Below are positions 29,100-38,019 of a stretch of 64,000 bases of DNA, in pieces. The stretch is taken from positions 558,001 through 622,000 of the forward strand of contig NZ_LFIP02000004.1 in NCBI RefSeq assembly GCF_001189235.2, in the 5' to 3' direction. A model generated the notes under the pieces. The model worked only from the letters and a program-made list of their open reading frames with translations, did not search any database and was not told where the DNA came from. Position numbers and translations under genes: made by a program. The first letter of the stretch is position 1, and each line of letters starts with the position of its first letter. This DNA is from Bradyrhizobium embrapense. Lineage in GTDB: Bacteria; Pseudomonadota; Alphaproteobacteria; Rhizobiales; Xanthobacteraceae.

Positions 29100-29228
29100 T
29101 CAATCGGATCTTTGATCGGAGGCTGTCTGTTGAGGCGCCTGTCTCTTCCGCCGCCAGCGCGCGAGACATTGCAGGGTCGAGATTTCGGTGACGACATCGG
29201 CAATGATGGTGATGATGAACTCGGCCAT
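29100..29228 (-). CDS. 42-residue membrane-associated small protein
   Basis: MAEFIITIIADVVTEISTLQ start, one hydrophobic N-terminal helix, then a basic tail rich in Arg, Lys and Gln. ATG 29226-29228 is preceded by AAGGG eight bases upstream, which is the main support. Alternatives: spurious reading frame. Confidence 0.45.
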   Translation of the reverse strand: MAEFIITIIADVVTEISTLQCLARWRRKRQAPQQTASDQRSD

Positions 29229-29387
29229 ACCAGCATCCCTTCGATGGCAATGTCGGGCCGTTCTACGCCGCGGAATGCCGATCGGGATGTGACCGCGCGC
29301 ACGCATCATCTCGCGAACGGGACTTGGTTGGATCGTACCTGCGTGTGCTAGAAGTCCGGCTGCCCGCCAAAGATCTGAAGTGAGAAA

Positions 29388-30206
29388 ATGCGGTTTCGCA
29401 ATCCGGTCATCACGACGCTTCTCCTGACCTGCCTGTCCACGAGCCCCGTCCTGTCTGCGACGGCTGCCTTGTCTGCGACCGGTAGCCCCTCCACCACGGC
29501 GATCGTCAAGGATGCCGGCACGGTTCAGCTCGGCAACACGGTTTACCGGCTCGACGGCATCGACGCGCCGGCGGCCGACCAGCTCTGCATCGACGAGCAC
29601 GCCGACGTCTGGACCTGCGGGATAGAGGCGCGCGACCAGCTGACCAAGCTGATCGGCGGCAAGCCGATTCATTGCGACGACATCGGCGTCGATCCGACCT
29701 TCAAGAAGCGCCGTCTCGGCGTCTGCAAGCTCGAGGGCGACCCAACCAGCCTCAGCCAAGTGATGGTACAGAAGGGCTATGCCCTCAACGTCGAGACGTC
29801 GGCCACTGGCCGATTCAAGCCGGATCAAGCCACCGCCAACGACAGTCGTGCCGGGCTGTGGAAGGGCTGCTTCGTGGCGCCGCGCGATTTTCGTCTCGGC
29901 AAGAAGGACGGCGCCCTGCTCGGCAACGCCTGCCCCACCGACCGTGATACGCAGATCCGTACTGCGCTCTTCCCGGACGACCTGCCGATGCCGGCAAGCT
30001 GCAACATCAAGGGCAAGTACGCCGTGCGCGCCCGCGTCACCGGCAATGTCGGCATCTATCATTTGCAGGCGTGCCGCAGTTACCCGGGCCTCAGCAATCC
30101 GGATCGCTGGTTTTGCTCCGAGGAGGATGCGCAGGCCGCCGGGTTCCGCCGGGCCTATAATTGCCGTCCGCCCAAAGCAAGTGAAGGGCAAGTGAAGAGC
30201 AAGTGA
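29388..30206 (+). CDS. secreted thermonuclease-family protein
   Basis: 272 residues: signal peptide (cleavage near SATAALSA), SNase-like OB fold (VYRLDGIDAPAADQLC; the GxCK segment; GYALNV), and a C-terminal cysteine module (YHLQACRSYPGL, WFCSEEDAQAAGFRRA) resembling the Ada metal-binding fold. The nuclease Arg and Glu positions are only partly recognisable, so activity is uncertain. Confidence 0.75.
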   Translation: MRFRNPVITTLLLTCLSTSPVLSATAALSATGSPSTTAIVKDAGTVQLGNTVYRLDGIDAPAADQLCIDEHADVWTCGIEARDQLTKLIGGKPIHCDDIGVDPTFKKRRLGVCKLEGDPTSLSQVMVQKGYALNVETSATGRFKPDQATANDSRAGLWKGCFVAPRDFRLGKKDGALLGNACPTDRDTQIRTALFPDDLPMPASCNIKGKYAVRARVTGNVGIYHLQACRSYPGLSNPDRWFCSEEDAQAAGFRRAYNCRPPKASEGQVKSK

Positions 30207-30275
30207 TCGCGCTAAATCACGCTGGCAAAGCCGCCTCCTCCTGTGTGAAACTACACCCAGAGGCTGCCGGCGCGA

Positions 30276-32744
30276 ATGACCCCACCCGATCCCTCTGATG
30301 TGCTTCCCGAAGCTGCGGCAGCCGAACGGCTGCGGCGGCACCTTGAGAAGATCGCGCGCGAACGCGATCGGGCCCATCGCGAGCTTCAGGAGCGCGAGGC
30401 CGAGCTGGCGCGGATCCAGCGCATCGCGCGGGTCGGCGGGCTCGAGATCGATTTTCGCGACGGCGTGCGCAACCGCCGCTCCCCCGAATATCTGCTGGTC
30501 CACGGCCTGCCGCCCGAGGAGGTCAACGAGACCTACGAGAACTGGGTCGCGCGCATCCACCCCGACGATCGCGAACGAACCACCAGCCACCTGTTCGGCG
30601 TGCTCAAGGCCGGCGGCGAGGATTACACCGCCGAGTACCGCATCATCCGCCCCAACGACGGCGAGAGCCGCTGGATCCGTGTCGTCGCCAAGATCGAGCG
30701 CGACCACAGCGGCCGCGCGCTGCGGCTGGTCGGCGCCGATCTCGACGTCACCGACCAGATGCTGGCGCAGGAAACCCTGCGCGAGAGCGAGGAACGCTTC
30801 CGCCTGATCGCCAACAGCGCGCCGGTGCCGATCTGGGTCACCAAGCTCGACCGTACCCGCTCCTTCGCCAACCAGGCCTATCTGGATTTCCTCGGCCTGC
30901 CGTTCGAGGAAGCGGTCGTGTTCGACTGGCGCAAGGCGCTGCATCCGGACGATCTGCCGAACATCCTGCAGGAGCAGATCACCGGCGAATTGTCGCTCAA
31001 GCCGTTCGTGCTCGAGGCTCGCTATCGCAATGCCGCGGGCGATTGGCGCTGGCTGCGCTCGGAATCGCAACCGCGCTGGGACCCGAACGGCAAGCATATC
31101 GGCTTCATCGGCGTCGCCCACGACATCACGGCGGCCAAGGAAGCCGAGATCGAGCTGCGCAAGCTCAACGAGTCACTGGAGCGACGCATCATCGAACGGA
31201 CCGCGCAGCTCGAGTCGAGCGAGGCGCAGATGCGCGCGATCCTGGAGACCAGCCACCAACATCAGGGGCTGCTCAACCAGGACGGCGAGTTACTCTACGC
31301 CAACCGGACGGCGCTGGCCGGCATTCGCGCCGACGCAGCCGATGTCGTCGGCAAGCTGTTCTGGGAGACGCCCTGGTTCAGCGCGACCGAAGGCGCGCCG
31401 GAAACGATCAGGAATGCTTTCGCCACGGCGATGCGCGGTGAGGATGTCAAGTCCGAACTGCCGCTGCGGCTGCCGATCGGCGACCGCCATTTCGACTTCG
31501 AGATGCGGCCGCTGCGCGACCAGCACGGCGCGATCGTCGGCGCGGTGCCCGAGGCTGTCGACATCACCGAGCGGCGCCGCGGCGAGGAAGCGCTACGGCA
31601 ATCGCAGAAGATGGAAGCCGTCGGCCAGCTCACCGGCGGCGTCGCGCACGACTTCAACAATCTGCTCACCATCATCCGCTCCGCGACCGATTTCCTGCGC
31701 CGCCGCGAGCTGCCGGACGAGCGGCGCCGCCGCTATATCGACGCGATCTCCGAGACCGTGGAGCGGGCCTCCAAGCTCACCGCGCAGCTGTTGGCGTTCG
31801 CGCGCCGGCAACCGCTCAATCCCGAAGTGTTCAATGTCGGAACGCAGGTCGACAGCGTGACGCAGCTGATCCGCCCGCTGGTCGGCGCGCGGATTCACAT
31901 CGAGGTCAGGATCGAGGACCCCGACTGCTTCGCGATCGCCGATATCGGCCAGTTCGAGACCGCGCTGATCAATCTTGCGGTCAATGGCCGCGACGCCATG
32001 AACGGCGAAGGCCAGCTGACGATCGGCGTCAGGAAGGTCAAGCACATCCCTGCCCTGCGCGCCCAGGCCTCGCGCAGCGGCGATTTCGTGACCGTCTCGA
32101 TCCAGGATACCGGCACCGGCATCTCGCCGGAAAATCTCGACGCGATCTTCGAACCGTTCTTCACCACCAAGGAGGTCGGCAAGGGAACGGGCCTTGGGCT
32201 GAGCCAGGCCTTCGGCTTCGTCAAGCAATCCGATGGCGATATCGAGGTCACCTCTACGCCGGGACACGGCGCGACATTCACCATCTATCTGCCGCAAGCG
32301 ATGCGCCCGGCGGACGCCAAGGTCGCGGCCAGCGCCGGCATCGAGCAGGCCTCGATCGGCCGCGGCTATCGCGTGCTTGTGGTCGAGGACAATGACGATG
32401 TCGGCCAGTTCTCCACCGAGCTGCTCGAGGATCTCGGCTATTCGGTCAAGCGTGCGGCGAACGCCAACGCCGCGCTGTCGATCCTTTCCGAGAACGAGTT
32501 CGCCGCCGACCTCGTGTTCTCTGACGTGATCATGCCCGGCATGAATGGCGTCGAGCTCGCCGGTGTGATCCGCGACCGGTTTCCCGGCCTGCCCGTGGTG
32601 CTGACCAGCGGCTACAGCAATGTGCTCGCCGAGAACGCGCATAGCGGCTTCGAGCTGATCCAGAAGCCCTATTCGGTCGAGGCGCTGTCGCGCACGCTCC
32701 GCAAGGCGATCGCCGAGCAGCGGGCGACCGCCTCAAAACCCTGA
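30276..32744 (+). CDS. hybrid sensor histidine kinase with PAS domains
   Basis: 822 residues, no membrane segment. Coiled N terminus, PAS1 (about 45-155, with HPDD), PAS2 (about 165-290, HPDDLP), coiled linker, PAS3 (about 315-430), HisKA with the H box GGVAHDFNNLL (His458), HATPase (about 565-680, with GTGLGLSQ), and a C-terminal receiver with FSDVIMPGMNG (Asp750). Soluble signal integrator. No cognate regulator is adjacent, so the phosphate probably returns or passes through the receiver itself. Confidence 0.9.
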   Translation: MTPPDPSDVLPEAAAAERLRRHLEKIARERDRAHRELQEREAELARIQRIARVGGLEIDFRDGVRNRRSPEYLLVHGLPPEEVNETYENWVARIHPDDRERTTSHLFGVLKAGGEDYTAEYRIIRPNDGESRWIRVVAKIERDHSGRALRLVGADLDVTDQMLAQETLRESEERFRLIANSAPVPIWVTKLDRTRSFANQAYLDFLGLPFEEAVVFDWRKALHPDDLPNILQEQITGELSLKPFVLEARYRNAAGDWRWLRSESQPRWDPNGKHIGFIGVAHDITAAKEAEIELRKLNESLERRIIERTAQLESSEAQMRAILETSHQHQGLLNQDGELLYANRTALAGIRADAADVVGKLFWETPWFSATEGAPETIRNAFATAMRGEDVKSELPLRLPIGDRHFDFEMRPLRDQHGAIVGAVPEAVDITERRRGEEALRQSQKMEAVGQLTGGVAHDFNNLLTIIRSATDFLRRRELPDERRRRYIDAISETVERASKLTAQLLAFARRQPLNPEVFNVGTQVDSVTQLIRPLVGARIHIEVRIEDPDCFAIADIGQFETALINLAVNGRDAMNGEGQLTIGVRKVKHIPALRAQASRSGDFVTVSIQDTGTGISPENLDAIFEPFFTTKEVGKGTGLGLSQAFGFVKQSDGDIEVTSTPGHGATFTIYLPQAMRPADAKVAASAGIEQASIGRGYRVLVVEDNDDVGQFSTELLEDLGYSVKRAANANAALSILSENEFAADLVFSDVIMPGMNGVELAGVIRDRFPGLPVVLTSGYSNVLAENAHSGFELIQKPYSVEALSRTLRKAIAEQRATASKP

Positions 32745-32763
32745 TCCCGCCGCAGGCGGTGCG

Positions 32764-33060
32764 CTACTCGATCTCCACGTGCGCGACGCCGAGTTGAAGG
32801 ATGCCGAGCGCGCGGGCCGCCGTGGTCGAGACATCGATGATCCGTCCGCGAACGAACGGTCCCCGGTCGTTGACCCGGCACCGGATCGATTTCCCGCGGT
32901 AGGACACCGTGACCATGCTGCCGAACGGCCGCTTGCGATGCGCGCAGGTCATTTCACCAATTCTGCCGATGCCATGATAGTAGGACGCAAGGCCACTTTC
33001 TGCGTTTGCCACGCACGAAGCAAACAGCAGCATGGCCGCGGACGTTGCTGCGGTTTTCAT
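32764..33060 (-). CDS. RlpA-like secreted double-psi beta-barrel protein
   Basis: 98 residues with signal peptide (ending near VANAES) and a DPBB domain: GLASYYHG, MTCAHRKRPFGS, VNDRGPFVRGRIIDVS and AARALGI. RlpA proteins cleave denuded glycan strands at the septum. This one has no SPOR domain, as in many short rhizobial members. Confidence 0.85.
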   Translation of the reverse strand: MKTAATSAAMLLFASCVANAESGLASYYHGIGRIGEMTCAHRKRPFGSMVTVSYRGKSIRCRVNDRGPFVRGRIIDVSTTAARALGILQLGVAHVEIE

Positions 33061-33140
33061 TGATTGCCTGCCCTTCGAGACCAGCGAGGAAGCGCGGTGC
33101 GGGTAGAACGGACCCCAGAAATATGGCTGTTGCGCGGCAA

Positions 33141-35849
33141 TTACGCCGCATTCTCGACACCGGCGGTCAGCAGCGTCCGGAGGTCCTGCGCCGGCACTGG
33201 CTTGCTGAACAGGTAGCCCTGCATCTGCGTGCAGCCGAGCATCTGCACGGTGTCGCGCTGCTGATCGGTCTCGACGCCTTCGGCTGTCGTGATCATGTTG
33301 CGATCGGCGGCGATCGAGACCACCGCGCGAATGATCGAGGCCGATCCGCTGTTGCGGGTCACTTCCTTGACGAAGCTGCGGTCGATCTTGATCTTGTCGA
33401 ACGGGAAGCGCTGCAGATATTGCAGCGACGAGTAGCCGGTGCCGAAATCGTCGAGCGCGATGTGGACGCCGAGTGCGCGCAGCTGGCCGAGCGTGACCAG
33501 CGCCGCATCGTCATCGGCAATCAGCACCGCCTCGGTAATCTCGAGCTCGAGCCTGCGCGGGTCGAGCCCGCTCTCGGCTAGCGCGCTCGCGACCTTCAGC
33601 GCCAGCGTCTCCGACTTGAACTGGATCGGCGACACGTTGACCGCAAGGTGCACATGCGCCGGCCAGGCCGCCGCCTCAATGCAGGCGGTGCGCAGCACCC
33701 ACTGCCCGATCTCTTCGATCAACCCGGTCTCTTCGGCGACAGGTATGAACTCCGCCGGCGAGACCATGCCGCGCACCGGATGGCGCCAGCGCAGCAATGC
33801 CTCGCAGCCGGTGACCTCGTCGCTGCGCAGGTCGACCAGGGGCTGATAGTGCAGCTCGAACCGATCCTGCGCCAACGCACTTCGCAGATCGGCCTCCAGC
33901 GCGCGGCGCAGATTGGCCTGCTTCTCCATCGCCGGATCGAAGAACCGATACGTCCTGCGGCCGGCGGCCTTGGCCGCGTACATGGCGAGATCGGCGCATT
34001 TGAGCAAGCCGAACAGGTCGGAGCCGTGACGAGGGGCGATCGCAATCCCGATGCTGGCGTCGCTCGCCAGCCAATGGCCAAGGCAATCGAAGGGGGTACG
34101 CAGCGACTGATAGACACGCGCGACCAGATCGCTGACATCGTCGTCCGATATGATGTCATGCTGGACGATCGCGAATTCATCGCCGCCGAGGCGCGCGATG
34201 AAGTCGTTCGATCCGACTGATTGGCGCAGCTTCTCGGCGACCCGTCTCAGGAACTCATCGCCGATCGGATGACCCAGCGTGTCGTTGATCCGCTTGAACT
34301 CGTCGATATCGATGTAATGGATCGCGAACTCGCGGACGACAGCCTCGCGCAACAATTCTTCTGCGTGACGCTGGAACAGCGTCCGGTTCGGCAGATTGGT
34401 CAGGGCATCGTAATGCGCGAGATACTCGATCTGCGCCTGCGCGCGCCGCCCGTCGGTGACGTCCTCGAGCGTGGTGGCCCAGCCGCCGTCAGGAGCGCGC
34501 TTGTAGATCAGGCGGATGCTGCGGCCGTCAGGCGTCATGATCACCGAGTCCCGGATTTCATCACCCTTGGGATTGGTGAACCGCGCACAGTACTCATCGA
34601 CATCGCCGACGAAAGAGCCGAGCGCCTGTCGATGCAGGATCAGGTCGCGCAGATGGCACCCGGGCTTGGCGACATCGGGCGACAGGCCGAACATGTCGAT
34701 GTATCGCTGGTTGCAGATCACGAGCCGCGCCGAGGCGTCGAACAGCAGGAGCCCCTGCGTCATGGTGTTGATGGCGGTGTCGAGATGCTGGCTCTTCTCG
34801 GACAGCCGGCGCTGTGCCGCATCATGCTGCCTCCGCAACTGGCGGACGATCAGGAAGATCGTCATGACGACAATGAGCACCGCGAGCACGGCGGCGCAGA
34901 ACTGCAACTTGGTCTGGGCGCGCCAATCCTCCAGCGCGCTGGAGGTCCGTGTGGTTGCAAGGATCAGGATCGGAAAATGCGACAGTGACCTGACCGCGCC
35001 GACATTCTCCTCGCCCGCGGCGCCGACGAACCGCCCTGACGTGTTACCGCCAAGACCAATGATCTTCCGGAACAAGGGCTGGTCGGTGATGTTGCTTCCC
35101 ACGATGCCGGCATCCTGCGGATAGCGCGCGACGATCGTGCCGTCGCGATGGATCATCGAAATCACGGTGTCGCCGTTCAGCGCCAGCGAGGCCACGAAAT
35201 CCTCGAAATGGCTGGGCTCGACGCCTCGGCTCGCGAAGCCGATGATCTCGCCGTTGCGCCCGGTGATCTTGCGCGCAAAGATCGTGGTCCACTTGCCGGT
35301 CACCTTGCTCATCGCAGGCTCGACGATCACCGGCGACGTGGGCCGCCCCGAGGTGAACTCCTGGAAATAACGCCGATCCGCAATGCTGATGTCGGGCACC
35401 GGCCACATCTCGGACGAGTTGATCAACCATCCCTTGGCGTTGAACAGATTGAGCCCGCCGACATGCGGCAGCGCCGCCAGCCGCGTGCGCAGCATCTCGT
35501 GCACACTCAGGAGCGACATGTTCTTCTCGAACTGATCGGCGGTCTCGACCTGTTCCGACCGCAGATAGTTCACGATGTCGTCGTGGACATGCTGAAGGTC
35601 GCTGAGCTGCTGGTCGAAATGCCGCGACAGCAGCAGCGCGGTGTTGTTGAGCTCGCGCTCGGACATCTCCAGCGCACGCTCGCGAAACTGCAACGCGAGA
35701 TACCCGGTGCCGAGCGTGATGGCGAGCACCAGCAGCGCGGCGCTCAGAACGAGCCATTGAATGGCGCCCATCCTGGTGGCGCGCAGCATGCGCTTGATCG
35801 ACAGCCGCCGGTGCTCCGGCTTCACGCTGTTCGTTGACACAACCGACAT
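33141..35849 (-). CDS. membrane GGDEF-EAL cyclic-di-GMP protein
   Basis: 902 residues. N-terminal helix (about 30-53), Cache-like periplasmic sensor (55-305), second helix (about 315-338), PAS-like domain (355-470), GGDEF domain with intact RLGGDEFAIV, and EAL domain with CEALLRW plus DDFGTGYSSL and TTAEGVE. Both enzymatic signatures look complete, so it could make or break c-di-GMP depending on the periplasmic signal. ATG 35849. Confidence 0.92.
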   Translation of the reverse strand: MSVVSTNSVKPEHRRLSIKRMLRATRMGAIQWLVLSAALLVLAITLGTGYLALQFRERALEMSERELNNTALLLSRHFDQQLSDLQHVHDDIVNYLRSEQVETADQFEKNMSLLSVHEMLRTRLAALPHVGGLNLFNAKGWLINSSEMWPVPDISIADRRYFQEFTSGRPTSPVIVEPAMSKVTGKWTTIFARKITGRNGEIIGFASRGVEPSHFEDFVASLALNGDTVISMIHRDGTIVARYPQDAGIVGSNITDQPLFRKIIGLGGNTSGRFVGAAGEENVGAVRSLSHFPILILATTRTSSALEDWRAQTKLQFCAAVLAVLIVVMTIFLIVRQLRRQHDAAQRRLSEKSQHLDTAINTMTQGLLLFDASARLVICNQRYIDMFGLSPDVAKPGCHLRDLILHRQALGSFVGDVDEYCARFTNPKGDEIRDSVIMTPDGRSIRLIYKRAPDGGWATTLEDVTDGRRAQAQIEYLAHYDALTNLPNRTLFQRHAEELLREAVVREFAIHYIDIDEFKRINDTLGHPIGDEFLRRVAEKLRQSVGSNDFIARLGGDEFAIVQHDIISDDDVSDLVARVYQSLRTPFDCLGHWLASDASIGIAIAPRHGSDLFGLLKCADLAMYAAKAAGRRTYRFFDPAMEKQANLRRALEADLRSALAQDRFELHYQPLVDLRSDEVTGCEALLRWRHPVRGMVSPAEFIPVAEETGLIEEIGQWVLRTACIEAAAWPAHVHLAVNVSPIQFKSETLALKVASALAESGLDPRRLELEITEAVLIADDDAALVTLGQLRALGVHIALDDFGTGYSSLQYLQRFPFDKIKIDRSFVKEVTRNSGSASIIRAVVSIAADRNMITTAEGVETDQQRDTVQMLGCTQMQGYLFSKPVPAQDLRTLLTAGVENAA

Positions 35850-35981
35850 TTTCCTGCCCCTGCGGGGGCTCTTCTACGGGAACACAACCCAAGGGGTCGT
35901 TAGGAAAATCAGTTATCGGACTGTTAAGGCGGATGAGTAGCTGAGCGCGATCGGCACGGGATTCCTCCGGACGCGGCCGCA

Positions 35982-36500
35982 TCAGCCGGCCCCGGTCGCC
36001 TCCTTCAGGGTGCATTCGATCAACGCACCCTCGATGCTGAATTTCGAGAATGGAGAGAAGGGCGTCGCGGCCTTGAGAGCGGCGAAAAATTGCGAATCGC
36101 CCGGACTCTTGAGGAGAAAACGGATGTGGCCGGCCGCCAGAGCATCACGCGACAGCCAGACGACGCCGGAGAACAGCGCCACGAGCATCTGTGCGTAATC
36201 GCTGACATCGGCGAGGCCGAGATCGTAGATCGGAGAGACATTGATGAACCGCGCGCTGAGAGCCGGCGACGTGTATCGGCTCATCAGCAGACGCCTGACC
36301 TGGCAGACCGCGTGGACCCGTTCGCCGTCGGTCAGGTGATACAGCCCCTGACTGTCGCCTTCCCTGGCGGTCAGCGCGTCAAAGGCTCCGATGCCGCCAA
36401 AGGTGGCAAAATCCTCTCCGACGCCTTCAGCGTCCTTCTTCCATTGTGCCTTGATGAGACGCCAGGACCGCTCGGGATCCTTGATTGGCAAAAGCCGCAT
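35982..36500 (-). CDS. hypothetical protein
   Basis: 172-residue soluble protein. Starts MRLLPIKDPERSWRLIKAQW. Contains one Cys pair site spaced widely and a hydrophobic patch (MLVALFSGVVWLS). No domain recognised. Single gene between the GGDEF-EAL protein and the ArsI-like gene. Confidence 0.65.
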   Translation of the reverse strand: MRLLPIKDPERSWRLIKAQWKKDAEGVGEDFATFGGIGAFDALTAREGDSQGLYHLTDGERVHAVCQVRRLLMSRYTSPALSARFINVSPIYDLGLADVSDYAQMLVALFSGVVWLSRDALAAGHIRFLLKSPGDSQFFAALKAATPFSPFSKFSIEGALIECTLKEATGAG

Positions 36501-36649
36501 GGTTAAGGGGCTGTTAGCACGGAGGGGAGTCTTCGCTGAGATAATATGTCGCAGGCATTAAGCCTTTGCTTACAGCGGTAGCCGGCTGCGTCGACGTGAG
36601 GGCTGCCCCGGCGACCTCTTGACGTTGGTATGCGTGACCGTGCCTCAGC

Positions 36650-37144
36650 TCACGATCTGCAGCAGACTGAAGCCTCAGGCGGCAGGGCGTGAGGCTCCGG
36701 CGCGCAACCAGCGCTCTGCTTGGCGTCCTGCTTCTCGTGCGCGACGCGTGCGTTCCGCTCACCGCTGCCGTCGCCATAGACGATGCTCTCACCTGTCGTA
36801 TGGAAGGTCTCCCACGCAATCCCCGCGGGATCGTCGATCCACGACTTCTCGGACCTGGCATAGCAGCACACCGTCTGGCCCTGCTCGATCACCTCGCCGC
36901 CCGCCTTGCGCAGCCGGGCATAGACCTCACCGAGCTCCTCGGCGCTCTCTACCTGAATGCCGAGGTGATCGAGCCCCGGCTCGCGGCCGCGGGTCGAGAT
37001 CGCGAAGTTGACGCGGGGATCATCGAGCATCCATTTGGCGTAATCGGATTTCACGACCGTCGGCTCGGCGCCGAACAACGCCGAGTAGAAGCCGACCGAT
37101 TGTTGGATGTCCTTGACGGCGACGTGAACATGCATGCGCTTCAT
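36650..37144 (-). CDS. arsI: ArsI/CadI-like dioxygenase (VOC fold)
   Basis: 164 residues. N-terminal His (MHVHVAVKDIQQSVGFYSAL) and mid His (GLDHLGIQVES) ligands of a vicinal-oxygen-chelate fold, plus the vicinal cysteine pair QTVCCYARSEK characteristic of ArsI/CadI proteins. ArsI breaks the carbon-arsenic bond of trivalent methyl arsenicals with Fe(II). A further CC pair sits at the C terminus. It is 31 kb from the arsenic operon. Start ATG 37142-37144; a longer upstream reading frame is not conserved. Confidence 0.78.
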   Translation of the reverse strand: MKRMHVHVAVKDIQQSVGFYSALFGAEPTVVKSDYAKWMLDDPRVNFAISTRGREPGLDHLGIQVESAEELGEVYARLRKAGGEVIEQGQTVCCYARSEKSWIDDPAGIAWETFHTTGESIVYGDGSGERNARVAHEKQDAKQSAGCAPEPHALPPEASVCCRS

Positions 37145-37237
37145 GGGGCAATCCCTTCGGGCGACGGCGCTGGATGGATATTCCAACCCAAGCATGCTCA
37201 GATATCAACGGCGTTACAACAGGGGTCCTGCTGCGGA

Positions 37238-37471
37238 ATGGATGCGCTCACGCTGTTCGGTTTGTTCGCCGTAACCATGATGCTCGTCTGCTACGCAGCC
37301 GAGGATCGCAGCCCGTGGTTCATCCTGGCCTTCGCGGTCTCCTGCGCGCTCGGCTCGGCCTACGGTTTCCTGCAGGGCGCATGGCCGTTCGGGCTGGTCG
37401 AAGCGATCTGGGCCGTCGTGGCAATGCGCCGCTGGCTGATGCGCCGAACCTCGGAGCGTGTAACGTTATAG
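37238..37471 (+). CDS. small two-helix membrane protein
   Basis: 77 residues, MDALTLFGLFAVTMMLVC opening, hydrophobic segments at about 2-20 and 28-62, and a basic end (MRRWLMRR). A conserved-looking rhizobial protein of unknown role. ATG 37238. Confidence 0.6.
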   Translation: MDALTLFGLFAVTMMLVCYAAEDRSPWFILAFAVSCALGSAYGFLQGAWPFGLVEAIWAVVAMRRWLMRRTSERVTL

Positions 37472-37537
37472 TATCCACGGCCAATCTGTCGCGGCGTCGA
37501 ACTTGAATGCGCGCGGTCGCGGCGCTAATTAGGGCCC

Positions 37538-37906
37538 ATGGACGCCTCGCGCACCATGATTCAGCCTTCCGCTCATGCAACAGGATCGCGCCGCTGGCGC
37601 AGCCTGCTTGCGGGGCTGATTTCGCTTGCGCTGGTGCTATCGTTCTTCCACGGCTGGGCCTTTGACGGCGATGACGATGCAGCTCCGAGCTTCTCGATCG
37701 CGCAGTCGATCAACGACACCGGCGGCAAGGCTCCCGCGCATCCGGCCTCACTGCATGGCGATCACTGCCTGACCCACGTCGCCTCGGTGGCGTCGCAGGA
37801 GACGGCATTCCCGATCGCTTATGCGCCGCACAGCTATGGCCACAGCAGCATCGAGCTGCCGGCGTCGGCCGATCGCCTCTCTCCCTTCAAACCACCCCGC
37901 GCCTGA
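37538..37906 (+). CDS. hypothetical exported protein before the metal-efflux operon
   Basis: 122 residues with one signal-like helix (SLLAGLISLALVLSFFHGW) and a short His/Cys segment (LHGDHCLTHV). It is 113 bases upstream of the CzcB-type adaptor in the same direction, so it could be a periplasmic metal-related accessory, comparable in position to DUF2946-type proteins. Alternative start at ATG 37556. Confidence 0.55.
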   Translation: MDASRTMIQPSAHATGSRRWRSLLAGLISLALVLSFFHGWAFDGDDDAAPSFSIAQSINDTGGKAPAHPASLHGDHCLTHVASVASQETAFPIAYAPHSYGHSSIELPASADRLSPFKPPRA

Positions 37907-38019
37907 TCCGGTCGGCATAACCGGCCGTGCGCCGCCGGCATCCGGTAGCGCGCACGCTTCCGCACAGATCGATGTCGCGACAGCGCATGGCCATCAGCAT
38001 GCGCTGCGGAGAGGCGCAT

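Noticed and set aside
29100..31121. Long minus-strand frame across the thermonuclease and kinase genes
   Set aside because: Only its last 42 codons (29100-29228) look real; the rest is antisense shadow.
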